Translations under genes and position numbers: made by a program
In this document: positions 17,667 through 26,022 of the stretch, one piece after another
Numbering within the stretch: position 1 is the stretch's first letter
Layout of the letters: each line of letters starts with the position of its first letter
Source of the DNA: Paenibacillus_AR sp051594765
GTDB taxonomy: Bacteria > Bacillota > Bacilli > Paenibacillales > NBRC-103111
Direction of reading: 5' to 3'
Assembly: GCF_051594765.1 (NCBI RefSeq)
Contig: NZ_JBPPGJ010000020.1
Location: forward strand, 46,475-110,474
Length of the DNA stretch: 64,000 nt
The notes under the pieces: generated by a model
Database searches by the model: none
The model's input: only the letters and a program-made list of their open reading frames with translations
Told to the model about the DNA's origin: nothing

Positions 17667-18827
17667 TTAGATGGACATGGGAACTTGCTTATCGAGTCCT
17701 TGCTTATAATTGGCGGACTTGAACTCGGTTAGATTGATATAGCTTTCCGCAACATCATCCCATTGATAATTCTGTTTCAATCGATGGAGCATTTTCGCTG
17801 ATTGGTCTTCCATGGCAAGAGCTTGGTTGAAGTAAACGGGAAGTTCTCCAACTTCGAATTGCATCCCCAATCCACCTAATACTTCGGAGCTAAAGGGTCC
17901 CTTGATCGCCATAATTCTATTGCATTTTTGCATCGCCTCAAGCAAGGCTGGATTCGTGCCCCCGACTGAATTGCCGTGGACGTAGCAGAAGCTGTTCTTA
18001 CGAAGTGCTGTGAGAACCTTCTTGTCATAAATCGCGGGAAGCACCTTTACCCCTTCGTTCCCGTCACATGCTTTGATCTCTATCGTATAAGGAGTTTCCT
18101 CCTTATACCCGATGAGCACGTACTGATATCCCCGCAAATAAAGCTTGGAGGACTGGAATCCCTTAATGGCTTCAAGGGGCAGATTATCCGGTTCGAACCG
18201 AGTGACCTGCAAAAAGTATTTATTCTCGACCAGGCCATAAGTCTTCAGGATATCCTGTGCTTCCTGCTCACTGCAATCCGTTTCTTCAGGCACCCCGTAC
18301 GGTATGAACTGGGTCTTCTTATGAAAGACCTTTTTATAATAGCTCTGAATGGCGACTGAATCCGAAATGAGATTCTTACACAACAGACTGATCAATAAGG
18401 AGCTGAGGAAATAATAAGCCTTAAAGGGCAGGGACCACTTCGCCCTTCTCCATTCCAACCCGTCCGTGTTCACCGCGAATTTGATGCCGGTAAATAGGGT
18501 TAGCAGAATACCGAGCAAGTTGGCGTTATTAAACCAAAATACGTAATCATATTTCTTCCGGTTTTTCAACAAATACACCCCTGTACGAAACGACGATACG
18601 AAGGTGTCCAACTTCCTGGACTTGCTCCCTTTCACATAGATCAGAGTCCGTCCATCGTGCTGACCAACCTTGACCTGATCTTCTTGGTGCCTGCAAAAAA
18701 CATGGCACTCATAATTGCGTTCGATGAACCTCTTGGTAATTTCATCCACCGCAGTTTCAAACCCGCCGTATTGCGCCGGTACACCTCGGGTCCCACAAAA
18801 GGCTATGACTTTTCTTTTCACTTCCAT
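17667..18827 (-). CDS. Glycosyltransferase with DUF1972 N-terminal domain (GT4)
   Basis: 386 residues. The N-terminus VIAFCGTRGVPAQYGGFETAVDEI is the hallmark of DUF1972 glycosyltransferases, some of which are rhamnosyltransferases. The C-terminal GT-B half has FLQVTRFEPDNLP, HGNSVGGTNPALLEAM and the usual glycine loop. It adds one sugar in repeat-unit assembly at the inner membrane face. It lies in a tight run of genes with 15-24 nt gaps. Confidence 0.9.
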   Translation of the reverse strand: MEVKRKVIAFCGTRGVPAQYGGFETAVDEITKRFIERNYECHVFCRHQEDQVKVGQHDGRTLIYVKGSKSRKLDTFVSSFRTGVYLLKNRKKYDYVFWFNNANLLGILLTLFTGIKFAVNTDGLEWRRAKWSLPFKAYYFLSSLLISLLCKNLISDSVAIQSYYKKVFHKKTQFIPYGVPEETDCSEQEAQDILKTYGLVENKYFLQVTRFEPDNLPLEAIKGFQSSKLYLRGYQYVLIGYKEETPYTIEIKACDGNEGVKVLPAIYDKKVLTALRKNSFCYVHGNSVGGTNPALLEAMQKCNRIMAIKGPFSSEVLGGLGMQFEVGELPVYFNQALAMEDQSAKMLHRLKQNYQWDDVAESYINLTEFKSANYKQGLDKQVPMSI

Positions 18828-18842
18828 CAGACACCTCTCTGG

Positions 18843-19943
18843 TTACGAACATAACCGACCTATAGTAGAGATATATTGCTTTGCCGCGTTCTCCCATGTC
18901 CATTGACCGGCTTGTGTAATCCCGGCGGCAGCTAAGTAGTTCTGCAGCTCCGGATTGAAGTAGATGGTTTCGATATGATGGGCAATCTCTTCGGCATTTA
19001 GCGGATTGACCAGGATCCCCGATTCTCCCACCACCTCCGGAATGGCAGTAGTATTGGATACGATAACTGGAACACCGGATGCCATAGCCTCCAAGGGGGG
19101 AATACCGAATCCTTCGGCATATGAGGGATATGCAAATACTTTAGCCGCTTTATAGATCAGCGGCAGCATTTGATCGCTCACCCCGGATACTATTTTGACA
19201 CTCTCTTTAATCTTTTCCTTCTCGAGATATTCAAAGAAGTCCCTAAAGCCAAAATCCGGGTTGCCCACAATGACCAAAGGCCCGATATCCTTATGCCGTT
19301 CCTTTAAGAGCTTATATGCCCGAAGAAGGGTCATGTGGTTTTTTCTTGGCTCAATTCTGCCTACAGTAAGAATGTAATCCCTTATCCCGAACTCTGCTGC
19401 TACTTGCTTGACCGCTTCGTCCTTATTCCCAGGATTGTATCTCGATCCATCGACGCCATTGGGTACCACAACGATCCGATCCGGATCAATATGGTATCTC
19501 TCCGCTATGGAAGCCTTGGAGAAGCTGGACACCGTCTGGATCTGCACGGCTTTCTTAGCGGAGTTCCGTACAAGAATTTTGTTGCGGATTACTTCCGATT
19601 TCGTAAAAAATTGGGGATGGCTCTCGAACAAAATATCGTGTATGGTCACCAGCGATTGGCAAGGAAGGCTTAACGGCGAGATATATTGGGTGTGGTACAA
19701 ATCAATATCATACTTTTTTAATAGCGTGGCGGTTTGAAAAGTCAGCCTTTTTAGCTTCGAATGGGATGGAAAATCGATATATGTTTTGTCCTTCCCATAA
19801 GGAGCATCCTTGTCCCAATGGCCGAAAAAAACGAATCCCTGAGGATCCGTCTGCTTCAAAACCTCTTTGTACAAATTGTATAGATAGGTCCTGCTGCCTT
19901 GAAATTTGCCCGCTAACACATGGGCATCTACTCCGATGCGCAT
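18843..19943 (-). CDS. Glycosyltransferase family 4, mannosyltransferase-like
   Basis: 366 residues. The GT4 pattern is complete: MRIGVDAHVLAGKFQGSRTY at the N-terminus, TIHDILFESHPQFF, ILTVGRIEPRKNH, and the E-x7-E motif in SYAEGFGIPPLEAMASGVPVI. This branch contains many mannosyltransferases (WbaZ-like), which fits the presence of manC. It is the gene directly after the priming transferase, so it may add the second sugar. Confidence 0.9.
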   Translation of the reverse strand: MRIGVDAHVLAGKFQGSRTYLYNLYKEVLKQTDPQGFVFFGHWDKDAPYGKDKTYIDFPSHSKLKRLTFQTATLLKKYDIDLYHTQYISPLSLPCQSLVTIHDILFESHPQFFTKSEVIRNKILVRNSAKKAVQIQTVSSFSKASIAERYHIDPDRIVVVPNGVDGSRYNPGNKDEAVKQVAAEFGIRDYILTVGRIEPRKNHMTLLRAYKLLKERHKDIGPLVIVGNPDFGFRDFFEYLEKEKIKESVKIVSGVSDQMLPLIYKAAKVFAYPSYAEGFGIPPLEAMASGVPVIVSNTTAIPEVVGESGILVNPLNAEEIAHHIETIYFNPELQNYLAAAGITQAGQWTWENAAKQYISTIGRLCS

Positions 19944-19966
19944 CGTTGTCCCCCAATCTCCATCAG

Positions 19967-20659
19967 CTAAAGGCCTCTTGAAGTCACCATCACGATAACG
20001 GTCCGGATAATAATCTTCATGTCATAAAAGAAGCCTCTATTCGCGATATACTCCAGGTCCAATTCGACCATTTCGTGAAACCCTACTTCATTCCTGGCGC
20101 TAACCTGCCATAATCCGGTACATCCCGGTGTAACTGCCAAACGTTGTTTATCATAATCCGTATATTCGTTCACCTCTCTGGGAAGAGGCGGCCTCGGCCC
20201 AACCAACGACATATTGCCTTTTAATACATTAAATAATTGGGGAAGCTCATCGATGCTAGTTTTTCTGATGAACTTGCCGATTTTCGTTATTCTCGGATCT
20301 TCCTTCATCTTAAACATGGCGCCGCTGACTTCATTTTGGTGCAACAGCTTCTCGAGAAGCTCCTCGGCATTAGATACCATGGACCGGAACTTATAAATTC
20401 GAAAAGCCTTTTCGTTCTTCCCAATTCTAATCTGACTAAAAAAAACCGGACCTTTTGGGTCCTCCAGCTTTATTAATATTGCTATAAGGCAAAACAAAGG
20501 GGCCAAGAATAAGAGTCCAAAAAAAGCCGCTGAAAAATCAAAGATACGTTTTGTAACATTGTAGGCATAGAAGTCCCGTTCGCTTTTATTTATTAGCCCC
20601 GGAATATAACCCCCGTTGTTCATAGCTAATCCAGCTTCATTACGTTCAGGAGGCGTCAT
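19967..20659 (-). CDS. Undecaprenyl-phosphate sugar-1-phosphate transferase (priming enzyme)
   Basis: 230 residues: the short form with only the catalytic half and one membrane helix (about residues 42-62). It has the conserved KRIFDFSAAFFGLLFLAP, FRSMVSNAEE, the DE pair in IDELPQLFNVLKGNMSLVGPRP, and TPGCTGLWQVSARN. It transfers a sugar-1-phosphate from a nucleotide sugar to undecaprenyl phosphate and so starts each repeat unit. It overlaps galU by 4 nt (ATGA) and has a GGGGGG ribosome binding site. Confidence 0.94.
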   Translation of the reverse strand: MTPPERNEAGLAMNNGGYIPGLINKSERDFYAYNVTKRIFDFSAAFFGLLFLAPLFCLIAILIKLEDPKGPVFFSQIRIGKNEKAFRIYKFRSMVSNAEELLEKLLHQNEVSGAMFKMKEDPRITKIGKFIRKTSIDELPQLFNVLKGNMSLVGPRPPLPREVNEYTDYDKQRLAVTPGCTGLWQVSARNEVGFHEMVELDLEYIANRGFFYDMKIIIRTVIVMVTSRGL

Positions 20660-21558
20660 GCTAATTCCCCCCTTATATAAGTGGTGGGCCGCTCCCGTTC
20701 AAGAAGCTCTTCCATTGCATTCAAGAGCTGAAGTTTTAGATCCTTACGTTGCAAAGCGAACTCCAGTGTGGTTAGAATAAATCCCAGCTTTTCTCCAACA
20801 TCAAAGCGGGTGCCTTCAAAATCATAAGCATAAACCCCCTGGGTCATGTTCAACATTTGAATGGCGTCTGTTAACTGTATCTCCCCACCCGCACCGATCT
20901 CCTGACGATCGAGGTATTCGAATATTTCCGGAGTCAGGACATAGCGACCCATAATAGCCAAATTGGATGGCGCTTGTCCTTTTGGTGGCTTTTCTACAAA
21001 CCGATTGACTTCGTACAGTCGTCCCCAAGAAGCGGATGGGTTTACGATTCCGTACCGATCAGTTTGATCTATATCAACCGTTTGAACACCAATGATTGAT
21101 TTCCCACATTGCTCGTATTGCTGTATAAGCTGCTTAATGCAAGGCGTCTCACCCTGTACAATGTCATCCCCGAGCAGAACCGCGAACGGCTCATCGCCAA
21201 TGAAGTTCCGTGCGCACCATACGGCATGGCCCAAGCCTCGGGCCTCCTTCTGCCGAATATAGTGAATCTCCACATGGGATGAACGTCTTACCTCTTGCAG
21301 CAGCTCCAGCTTTCCCTTGTTCTCCAGGGTGGATTCCAACTCGAACGCGATGTCAAAGTGATCCTCGATGGCCCGTTTGCCCTTGCCTGTTACGATGATG
21401 ATGTCTTCGATGCCTGATTCGATCGCTTCCTCCACAATGTACTGGATTGTCGGTTTGTCCACGATGGGCAGCATTTCCTTCGGCATCGCCTTAGTGGCGG
21501 GAAGGAACCTTGTTCCCAGACCGGCTGCCGGAATGATGGCCTTCCTCACTTTTTTCAT
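20656..21558 (-). CDS. galU: UTP-glucose-1-phosphate uridylyltransferase
   Basis: 300 residues from ATG 21558 (AGGTGA 5 nt upstream). Motifs AIIPAAGLGTRFLPATKAMPKEMLPIVDKP, VTGKGKRAIEDHFD, LLGDDIV and RFVEKPP are diagnostic for GalU/GtaB. It makes UDP-glucose for the polymer and for the wall. It is linked to the priming transferase gene by a 4-nt overlap. A long hairpin (21606-21650) lies in the 262-nt gap before it. Confidence 0.95.
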   Translation of the reverse strand: MKKVRKAIIPAAGLGTRFLPATKAMPKEMLPIVDKPTIQYIVEEAIESGIEDIIIVTGKGKRAIEDHFDIAFELESTLENKGKLELLQEVRRSSHVEIHYIRQKEARGLGHAVWCARNFIGDEPFAVLLGDDIVQGETPCIKQLIQQYEQCGKSIIGVQTVDIDQTDRYGIVNPSASWGRLYEVNRFVEKPPKGQAPSNLAIMGRYVLTPEIFEYLDRQEIGAGGEIQLTDAIQMLNMTQGVYAYDFEGTRFDVGEKLGFILTTLEFALQRKDLKLQLLNAMEELLERERPTTYIRGELA

Positions 21559-21605
21559 CTCGTTCACCTATCCATTTCTCTTTAAATTAGAATGCAAACT
21601 TAACA

Positions 21606-21650
21606 TGCAACGTAAACCCTTTTGCATCCCGCAAAAAGGTTTACGTTGCA
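21606..21650 (-). promoter_or_regulatory. Long hairpin in the cpsD-galU gap
   Basis: A 20-bp inverted repeat with one mismatch: TGCAACGTAAACC at 21606-21618 pairs with GGTTTACGTTGCA at 21638-21650, and the stem continues to a 5-nt loop (21626-21630). No U-run follows on either strand, so it is not a standard terminator; RNA processing or stability control is possible. The rest of the gap (21651-21820) holds nothing I recognise. Confidence 0.55.
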
Positions 21651-21820
21651 CATGAAGTGCTTGGGCATTTAACCCGTCCTCACATCACACCATCGACGAT
21701 ATACGTCTAAGGTCTGTCGACCCACAGCATGACCGAGTGCCTCCGGTGATAGAGGTGCAGGAGGCATTACCTGAGCTGCCCGCTCATGACGATACATTCG
21801 GCGTTAAGGGAATCTATCCG

Positions 21821-22513
21821 TCAGTCATTGCCGTAATAGGTGTAATAATAATAGTCATCCGCTTCTTTACGGTCTTTATTATTCAGAACCACACCCAGCA
21901 ATCTGGCCTTGGCATGCTCCAGGCCTAATTTGGCTCGAAGCGCTTGTTCCCGTTTCACCTTCCCGGAGTCAATGACCAAGACCACGCCATCGCAATGAGA
22001 GGCCAATAAGTTCGCATCCGTTACGGCTATAGCCGGAGGCGTATCGATGATGATCATGTCGTACATGTTGCGGAGCTCCTCCAGCAGAGCCTTCATCTTC
22101 TTAGAGGCTAACAGCTCGGAAGGATTCGGAGGAATCGGGCCGGAGGTCAGGATATCCAGGTTATCGATGTAGCTGTCCATAGGGAGCTCCTGGATTTGGC
22201 GGTTGCCGGCCAGAAGACTGGTCAACCCGACGCGGTTCGTACGGTTAAAGATCTTGTGGATGGTCGGCTTCCGAAGATCGGCATCGATCAGCAGCACCCG
22301 CTTGCCGGCTTGAACATAGGCCAGAGCCAGGTTAGCGGTTGTCGTCGACTTCCCTTCTCCCGGTTGCGTGGAGGTCAGCATGATAATCTGTACCGCTTCA
22401 TCAACAGAGGAGAAATCGATATTTGTCCGCAAGGTTCTGTAAGCTTCCGCAATGGGGGACTTGGGGTTACTTTCCATGATTAACAAGCTCTTATTTATTG
22501 ACCGCGACGCCAT
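21821..22513 (-). CDS. Bacterial tyrosine kinase, CpsD/CapB/YwqD-type
   Basis: 230 residues from ATG 22513, which overlaps the end of the gene upstream by 23 nt and has GGTGAG 7 nt before it. It has Walker A (QPGEGKST), Walker A' (VLLIDADLRKP) and Walker B (MIIIDTPP) of BY-kinases, and the C-terminal tyrosine cluster DDYYYYTYYG that is autophosphorylated. It needs the membrane modulator encoded next to it (22491-23243) and controls chain length and export of the polymer. No CpsB/YwqE phosphatase gene is seen in the operon. Confidence 0.94.
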   Translation of the reverse strand: MASRSINKSLLIMESNPKSPIAEAYRTLRTNIDFSSVDEAVQIIMLTSTQPGEGKSTTTANLALAYVQAGKRVLLIDADLRKPTIHKIFNRTNRVGLTSLLAGNRQIQELPMDSYIDNLDILTSGPIPPNPSELLASKKMKALLEELRNMYDMIIIDTPPAIAVTDANLLASHCDGVVLVIDSGKVKREQALRAKLGLEHAKARLLGVVLNNKDRKEADDYYYYTYYGND

Positions 22514-23243
22514 AAGTCGTCTCACCCAGCTTTCTTTCGGAGGTTTCACTGCTCTTCGGTGTTACATCTTCTTTCGTCATCCGTGCGACAACCGTCAGGG
22601 TCGTCAACCCGAGTATGTCTTGGATGTCCTGCTCCGTCTTGATGCTGTCATCGAGATAATCCAACAGGAACACTAAGCCGACGGCGGCCATCAGTGATAC
22701 GACCAAGCCGACCAGAACATTCAGAACGGGATTCGGCTTCACGGGTACAGGGTGGTCCGAAGGCCTTGCTTCATTCAGAATGGAGACATTATCCACCTTC
22801 ATGATGTTGGGAATTTCCTGCTTGAATACGAGCGAGACGGCATTTACGATTTGAACGGCTTTATTATAGGAAGTATGTTGAACGGACAGCGTCATCACTT
22901 GGGTTCCATTGACCGAACTGACCTTAATGGCACCGCCCAATGCGCCTGCCGTCATATTCAGATCCGGATACTGCTCCACCACTTTATCCATAATGGCCGG
23001 CGTCTTGATGATTTCTTTGTACGTATCGATAAGCTTCAAATTCAGGTTCACCGAATTGAGATCCAAGCCTTGATTCGCCATGTTTTCCTTGGATTGATTC
23101 ACAATAAGCTTGGTTGACGCTTGATAGACCTTCTCAATGAAAAAGAAGCTGTACACCCCTGTAGTTGCGGTAGCAACAATTACACATGCAGCGATGAGCC
23201 ACAGGCGCTTTCTTAAGATCCGCCAGTACTGTTTGAGTTCCAT
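22491..23243 (-). CDS. Wzz/CpsC-type chain-length regulator and kinase modulator
   Basis: 250 residues. An N-terminal Wzz domain with a first TM (about residues 16-36), an extracytoplasmic helical part, the Pro-rich PVPVKPNP motif before a second TM (about 175-196), then a cytoplasmic tail that should activate the partner kinase. It is the Gram-positive two-gene version of Wzc. Ribosome binding site GGAGGACGATT. It follows the PilZ-like gene by 33 nt. Confidence 0.93.
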   Translation of the reverse strand: MELKQYWRILRKRLWLIAACVIVATATTGVYSFFFIEKVYQASTKLIVNQSKENMANQGLDLNSVNLNLKLIDTYKEIIKTPAIMDKVVEQYPDLNMTAGALGGAIKVSSVNGTQVMTLSVQHTSYNKAVQIVNAVSLVFKQEIPNIMKVDNVSILNEARPSDHPVPVKPNPVLNVLVGLVVSLMAAVGLVFLLDYLDDSIKTEQDIQDILGLTTLTVVARMTKEDVTPKSSETSERKLGETTYGVAVNK

Positions 23244-23276
23244 AATCGTCCTCCAGTTTTCATTCGTATTGATCCA

Positions 23277-23768
23277 TCACGTGAGCATCTTGATGTGGCA
23301 GCCGCTGATGCCGACTTCGTCACCCGGTACATGCCTCCTGTACTGGCTCGCTGCGTCCTCCAGCATTCTCATGGTTTCCTTCGCCAGGGTGAAGCTTAGG
23401 CGCCGCAGCTTCCTCTCGTCCCGCTGACTCATGTGAAGCCTAACGGTGTATTCGTACTCCTCGTGCTTGGGTCTTCGGGTCTCAATTTCACCCTCGAAAC
23501 AAATTGTATCATCGGTGTCATCAAGTTCGAACCCCATCACGATCGGAGGAAACGAAGGAATGGAGAGGTGGCTCTTGAAGCGCAGCTTGCGGTCTCCTAA
23601 ATGCGTGACCATGACCATTCCGGTATTGCTGGTCACCGGTTGGCTTCCTACACGAAGAATCGACATTCGCGCAACCATCGGCCGGAGCAGCCGGAATAAG
23701 GACTCCGGTTGGCTGTAGGGTACGGCTCCTTCCCATCCGATCTGAAGCTCATCACCGTGAATATCCAT
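23277..23768 (-). CDS. PilZ-like protein, first gene of the exopolysaccharide operon
   Basis: 163 residues, no signal or TM. The order of strands and the pattern LRFKSHLSIPSFPPIVMGFEL, then FEGEIETRRPKHEEYEYTVRLHMS, then RKLRRLSF resemble a PilZ beta barrel. However, the c-di-GMP binding signature (RxxxR and D/NxSxxG) is not intact: VTHLGDRKLRF stands where the second motif should be. I call it PilZ-like with caution; it may have lost c-di-GMP binding or be another small beta barrel. Being first in the operon and 33 nt before cpsC, it is probably a regulator or assembly factor of polymer synthesis. Confidence 0.55.
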   Translation of the reverse strand: MDIHGDELQIGWEGAVPYSQPESLFRLLRPMVARMSILRVGSQPVTSNTGMVMVTHLGDRKLRFKSHLSIPSFPPIVMGFELDDTDDTICFEGEIETRRPKHEEYEYTVRLHMSQRDERKLRRLSFTLAKETMRMLEDAASQYRRHVPGDEVGISGCHIKMLT

Positions 23769-23823
23769 ATTGTATCACTCTCGCTTTTAATGTTCCGTAA
23801 CGTAGCACACAATTTATACGACT

Positions 23824-23852
23824 AATTTATGATACATTTCGTAACATGTCAA
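23824..23852 (-). promoter_or_regulatory. Exopolysaccharide operon promoter with GATAC-type operator in the spacer
   Basis: On the minus strand, a perfect -35 TTGACA (23852-23847), a 17-bp spacer, and -10 TAAATT (23829-23824), 56 bp before the PilZ-like gene. The spacer is almost wholly filled by GATAC-ATTTC-GTAAC (23831-23845), one base off the perfect palindrome. A repressor there would block RNA polymerase. The site also lies about 100 bp upstream of the divergent xre gene, so autoregulation is likely. Confidence 0.75.
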
Positions 23853-23941
23853 GCGCTATTTTGAAAATTTGTCGACGCTTCTATTTCCTAGCATTTTAGG
23901 GTAGACTAGGAGAGATGAATAGAATAGCAAGGGGGAACATC

Positions 23942-24313
23942 ATGTCCGTACAGAGGAACAGATTGGCGGAATTAAGGGTTGAACTCGGTTTAACCCAGGA
24001 GGAAGTTGCGAAGAAGCTGGAGCTCTCCCGCGCCGCACTCTCCCATTACGAAACCAACCGAAGGGAACCCGATTTCCAAACGATCCGCAAATGTGCCGAT
24101 TATTACGGAGTCACCATCGATTACATACTGGGAAGAACGAATGACCGCGACCAGACCTTGGATGAAGCAGTCGGTGAATGGGTGGATGCTCTTGAGCTTT
24201 CAGATGAGGCGCTTCTGGATAAGTTCTCACTGACCGTCGACGGGAGAAAGCTGAGTCCCGAAGAAGCGCGGCGATTCATTGCCTTTATCCGCGCCGAACG
24301 TTCCATGAGGTAA
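23942..24313 (+). CDS. Xre-family transcriptional regulator
   Basis: 123 residues from ATG 23942 (AAGGGGG 6 nt upstream). An N-terminal Cro/C1-type helix-turn-helix (about residues 5-60: LTQEEVAKKLELSRAALSHYETNRREPD, followed by YYGVTIDYILGRT) looks like phage-type Xre repressors. The C-terminal 60 residues are helical, ending in LSPEEARRFIAFIRAERSM, probably for dimerisation or signal sensing. It is divergent from the exopolysaccharide operon with an operator between them. I infer that it binds GATAC-N5-GTATC sites across this region in the way SinR governs matrix genes in Bacillus subtilis. It has its own terminator. Confidence 0.93.
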   Translation: MSVQRNRLAELRVELGLTQEEVAKKLELSRAALSHYETNRREPDFQTIRKCADYYGVTIDYILGRTNDRDQTLDEAVGEWVDALELSDEALLDKFSLTVDGRKLSPEEARRFIAFIRAERSMR

Positions 24314-24337
24314 CAGGGGATATCGTTGGTGTTTGCT

Positions 24338-24364
24338 GCAGCCCGAAGGGCTGTTTTTCTTTTG
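24338..24364 (+). terminator. Intrinsic terminator of the xre gene
   Basis: CAGCCC, loop GAA, GGGCTG (24339-24353), followed by TTTTTCTTTT. The rest of the 430-bp gap up to 24742 holds two GATAC palindromes and one promoter. Confidence 0.9.
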
Positions 24365-24383
24365 AATCGCTGCGCGCCCGATC

Positions 24384-24398
24384 GATACCCGATGTATC
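24384..24398. promoter_or_regulatory. GATAC-N5-GTATC palindrome downstream of xre
   Basis: GATAC-CCGAT-GTATC, perfect arms. It lies 20 bp beyond the xre terminator and 281 bp (centre to centre) from the site at 24665. It may be an auxiliary operator allowing looping, or may control an unseen small transcript. Confidence 0.55.
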
Positions 24399-24664
24399 GT
24401 CATTGTCAATGATTGGTTATGGACTTAGTTCAATTATATACGGTTTTCAGAAAAAGAGTGTCGTTATTTGTAGACTCTGAAAACAAATTACAATCTTACA
24501 ATATTTCCAACCAACACTTGCGTGTATGCGTTGTCATGACCCTCCTGTTTTTTCTGTCGGAAAGGAAGTATTTTCCGACACGGGATGACTTGTCCCCATT
24601 TTTGTATACATAAAGACCTAAGACTAGCCCTATTCCACCACATTCCTCCACACGCTCCCGCTAT

Positions 24665-24701
24665 GATACGGTTTGTATCATTAATGGGATTTTGTTATAA
24701 T
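24665..24701 (+). promoter_or_regulatory. L,D-transpeptidase promoter with GATAC-type operator
   Basis: The perfect palindrome GATAC-GGTTT-GTATC (24665-24679) overlaps the -35 TTGTAT (24673-24678). A 17-bp spacer and a perfect -10 TATAAT (24696-24701) follow. Transcription would start about 35 bp before the TTG start at 24743. Confidence 0.8.
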
Positions 24702-24742
24702 GGCCTTGCTCAAAATCGGGTACAAGGGCGGGTGGTCTGGGG

Positions 24743-25942
24743 TTGGACAAGCACCGGTTTCCCAGAAAAGCGGCTGCTTCAATGGTCAAGGTCAAAGACG
24801 GCGTATACGTATCAAGGAATGATCCGAACTATTATAAGAAGGTTCTGCAGTATCGACCGGATGATCAAGAGGTTCTGTACGGCTATGCCAGCAAGCTGTC
24901 TGTTGAGAATAACCCAGAGGCGGTAGGCGTATTCCAACGGGCGGCCCGCTACGGCCATGCCCCTTCCATCGAGAAGCTGGCGGAGCTGAAGAAGCGGACC
25001 AATCAGCCGAAGCTGTACGCCGTCCCCCCTCGCCCCGCCGGAAAGAAGAGATCCGGCTCCATGTGGCCCCTTGCGGTCAGCCTGCTGCTGATCATGCTTG
25101 CCCTCATTTTGATCCTGTTCGCCTTCCTGTACCAGAAATTCATCTTCGAACGAACCGAATACCACTATCATTATGGCGGGGGCACCGCTTATGCTGCGCC
25201 GGCCGACGGCTCATCCGTTCAGAAGCAGAAGCCTCTGTCGGATATCTCCGGCGCCCCTGCAGCTGCCCCATCCTCCGCACCTGCCTGGACCGGGGGACAG
25301 CTCCAGGACATGGTCCTGCAAGCGGCCATCGAGCACTACAAAGCCGATAAGGGCCAGTATCCCCTAAGTCTGGACAAGCTCTCGGGCATCGCACCGGATA
25401 ATTGGATCAGCTTCATCCCGGCAGGTATTCACTACAAGAAGCTTGAGAAAGGGTATTCCGTGAGCCGCGCCGGAGGAGTCATCCCCCCCTTCTCATCCGG
25501 TCCTGAGCTCTTCTATTATCCGGAGGCGCAGCGCCTGGGCTTCACCTTGGGAGGCCGCCTTCTGGCCCTGTACCCCGTCGCATCCGGCTCCGAAGGCAAT
25601 GACCTCCCCTTCCGCGAGAGCAGCGTCGGCAGACGTGTGGTGGATCCCAACGGAGGCAGCGGCGTTCTGGGCACCAGAGGGCTTGAGCTGACAGAGGGTT
25701 TTGCGATCCACGGAACCAATGATCCGTCCTCCATCGGACGCAGGGTAACCCACGGATGCCTTAGAATGTACAACAAGGACATCGAATCCCTCTATCCGTA
25801 TGTGACGCTAGGAACTCTCTTCAAAGTGATGACCGGCACTCCAGAGGAGACGCCTCTCTTCGGCGAAGGGCTGCCTCCGGTTCCGGACTGGGATCCGGAC
25901 CGGGAACGAACCCCCGGTACTGTCTATCACTGGAGAGCCTGA
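24743..25942 (+). CDS. Membrane-anchored L,D-transpeptidase (YkuD domain)
   Basis: 399 residues from TTG 24743; ATG 24782 is an alternative. An N-terminal cytoplasmic part of about 100 residues (possibly TPR-like, NPEAVGVFQRAARYGHAPSIEKLAEL) is followed by one TM helix (about 110-133), a Ser/Pro/Ala linker, a small domain (about 175-255), and the catalytic YkuD domain (about 255-380). The active site HGTN and THGCLRM with the nucleophilic Cys is intact. It should form 3-3 cross-links or attach ligands to peptidoglycan on the outside. Its promoter carries a GATAC operator, and it stands alone between the two polysaccharide loci. Confidence 0.9.
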   Translation: MDKHRFPRKAAASMVKVKDGVYVSRNDPNYYKKVLQYRPDDQEVLYGYASKLSVENNPEAVGVFQRAARYGHAPSIEKLAELKKRTNQPKLYAVPPRPAGKKRSGSMWPLAVSLLLIMLALILILFAFLYQKFIFERTEYHYHYGGGTAYAAPADGSSVQKQKPLSDISGAPAAAPSSAPAWTGGQLQDMVLQAAIEHYKADKGQYPLSLDKLSGIAPDNWISFIPAGIHYKKLEKGYSVSRAGGVIPPFSSGPELFYYPEAQRLGFTLGGRLLALYPVASGSEGNDLPFRESSVGRRVVDPNGGSGVLGTRGLELTEGFAIHGTNDPSSIGRRVTHGCLRMYNKDIESLYPYVTLGTLFKVMTGTPEETPLFGEGLPPVPDWDPDRERTPGTVYHWRA

Positions 25943-25962
25943 CCGGCTCCCCGAGAAACATC

Positions 25963-26019
25963 AGAAGCACTCTCCCCGCATAGGATGCAGTAGGTATCCT
26001 GTGCGGGGGGAGTGCTTCT
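25963..26019. terminator. Large bidirectional hairpin between convergent genes
   Basis: Arms 25963-25986 and 25996-26019 (AGAAGCACTCTCCCCGCA against TGCGGGGGGAGTGCTTCT, plus AGGAT against ATCCT) form a stem of about 24 bp with a few G-U pairs. The U-runs after it are weak, but its place after the transpeptidase gene and after the HD-GYP gene suggests termination for both strands. Confidence 0.7.
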
Positions 26020-26022
26020 CTT

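Noticed and set aside
24413..24613. 66-codon plus-strand open frame between xre and the transpeptidase
   Set aside because: No ribosome binding site and composition like non-coding A+T-rich DNA; the stretch is better explained as regulatory.
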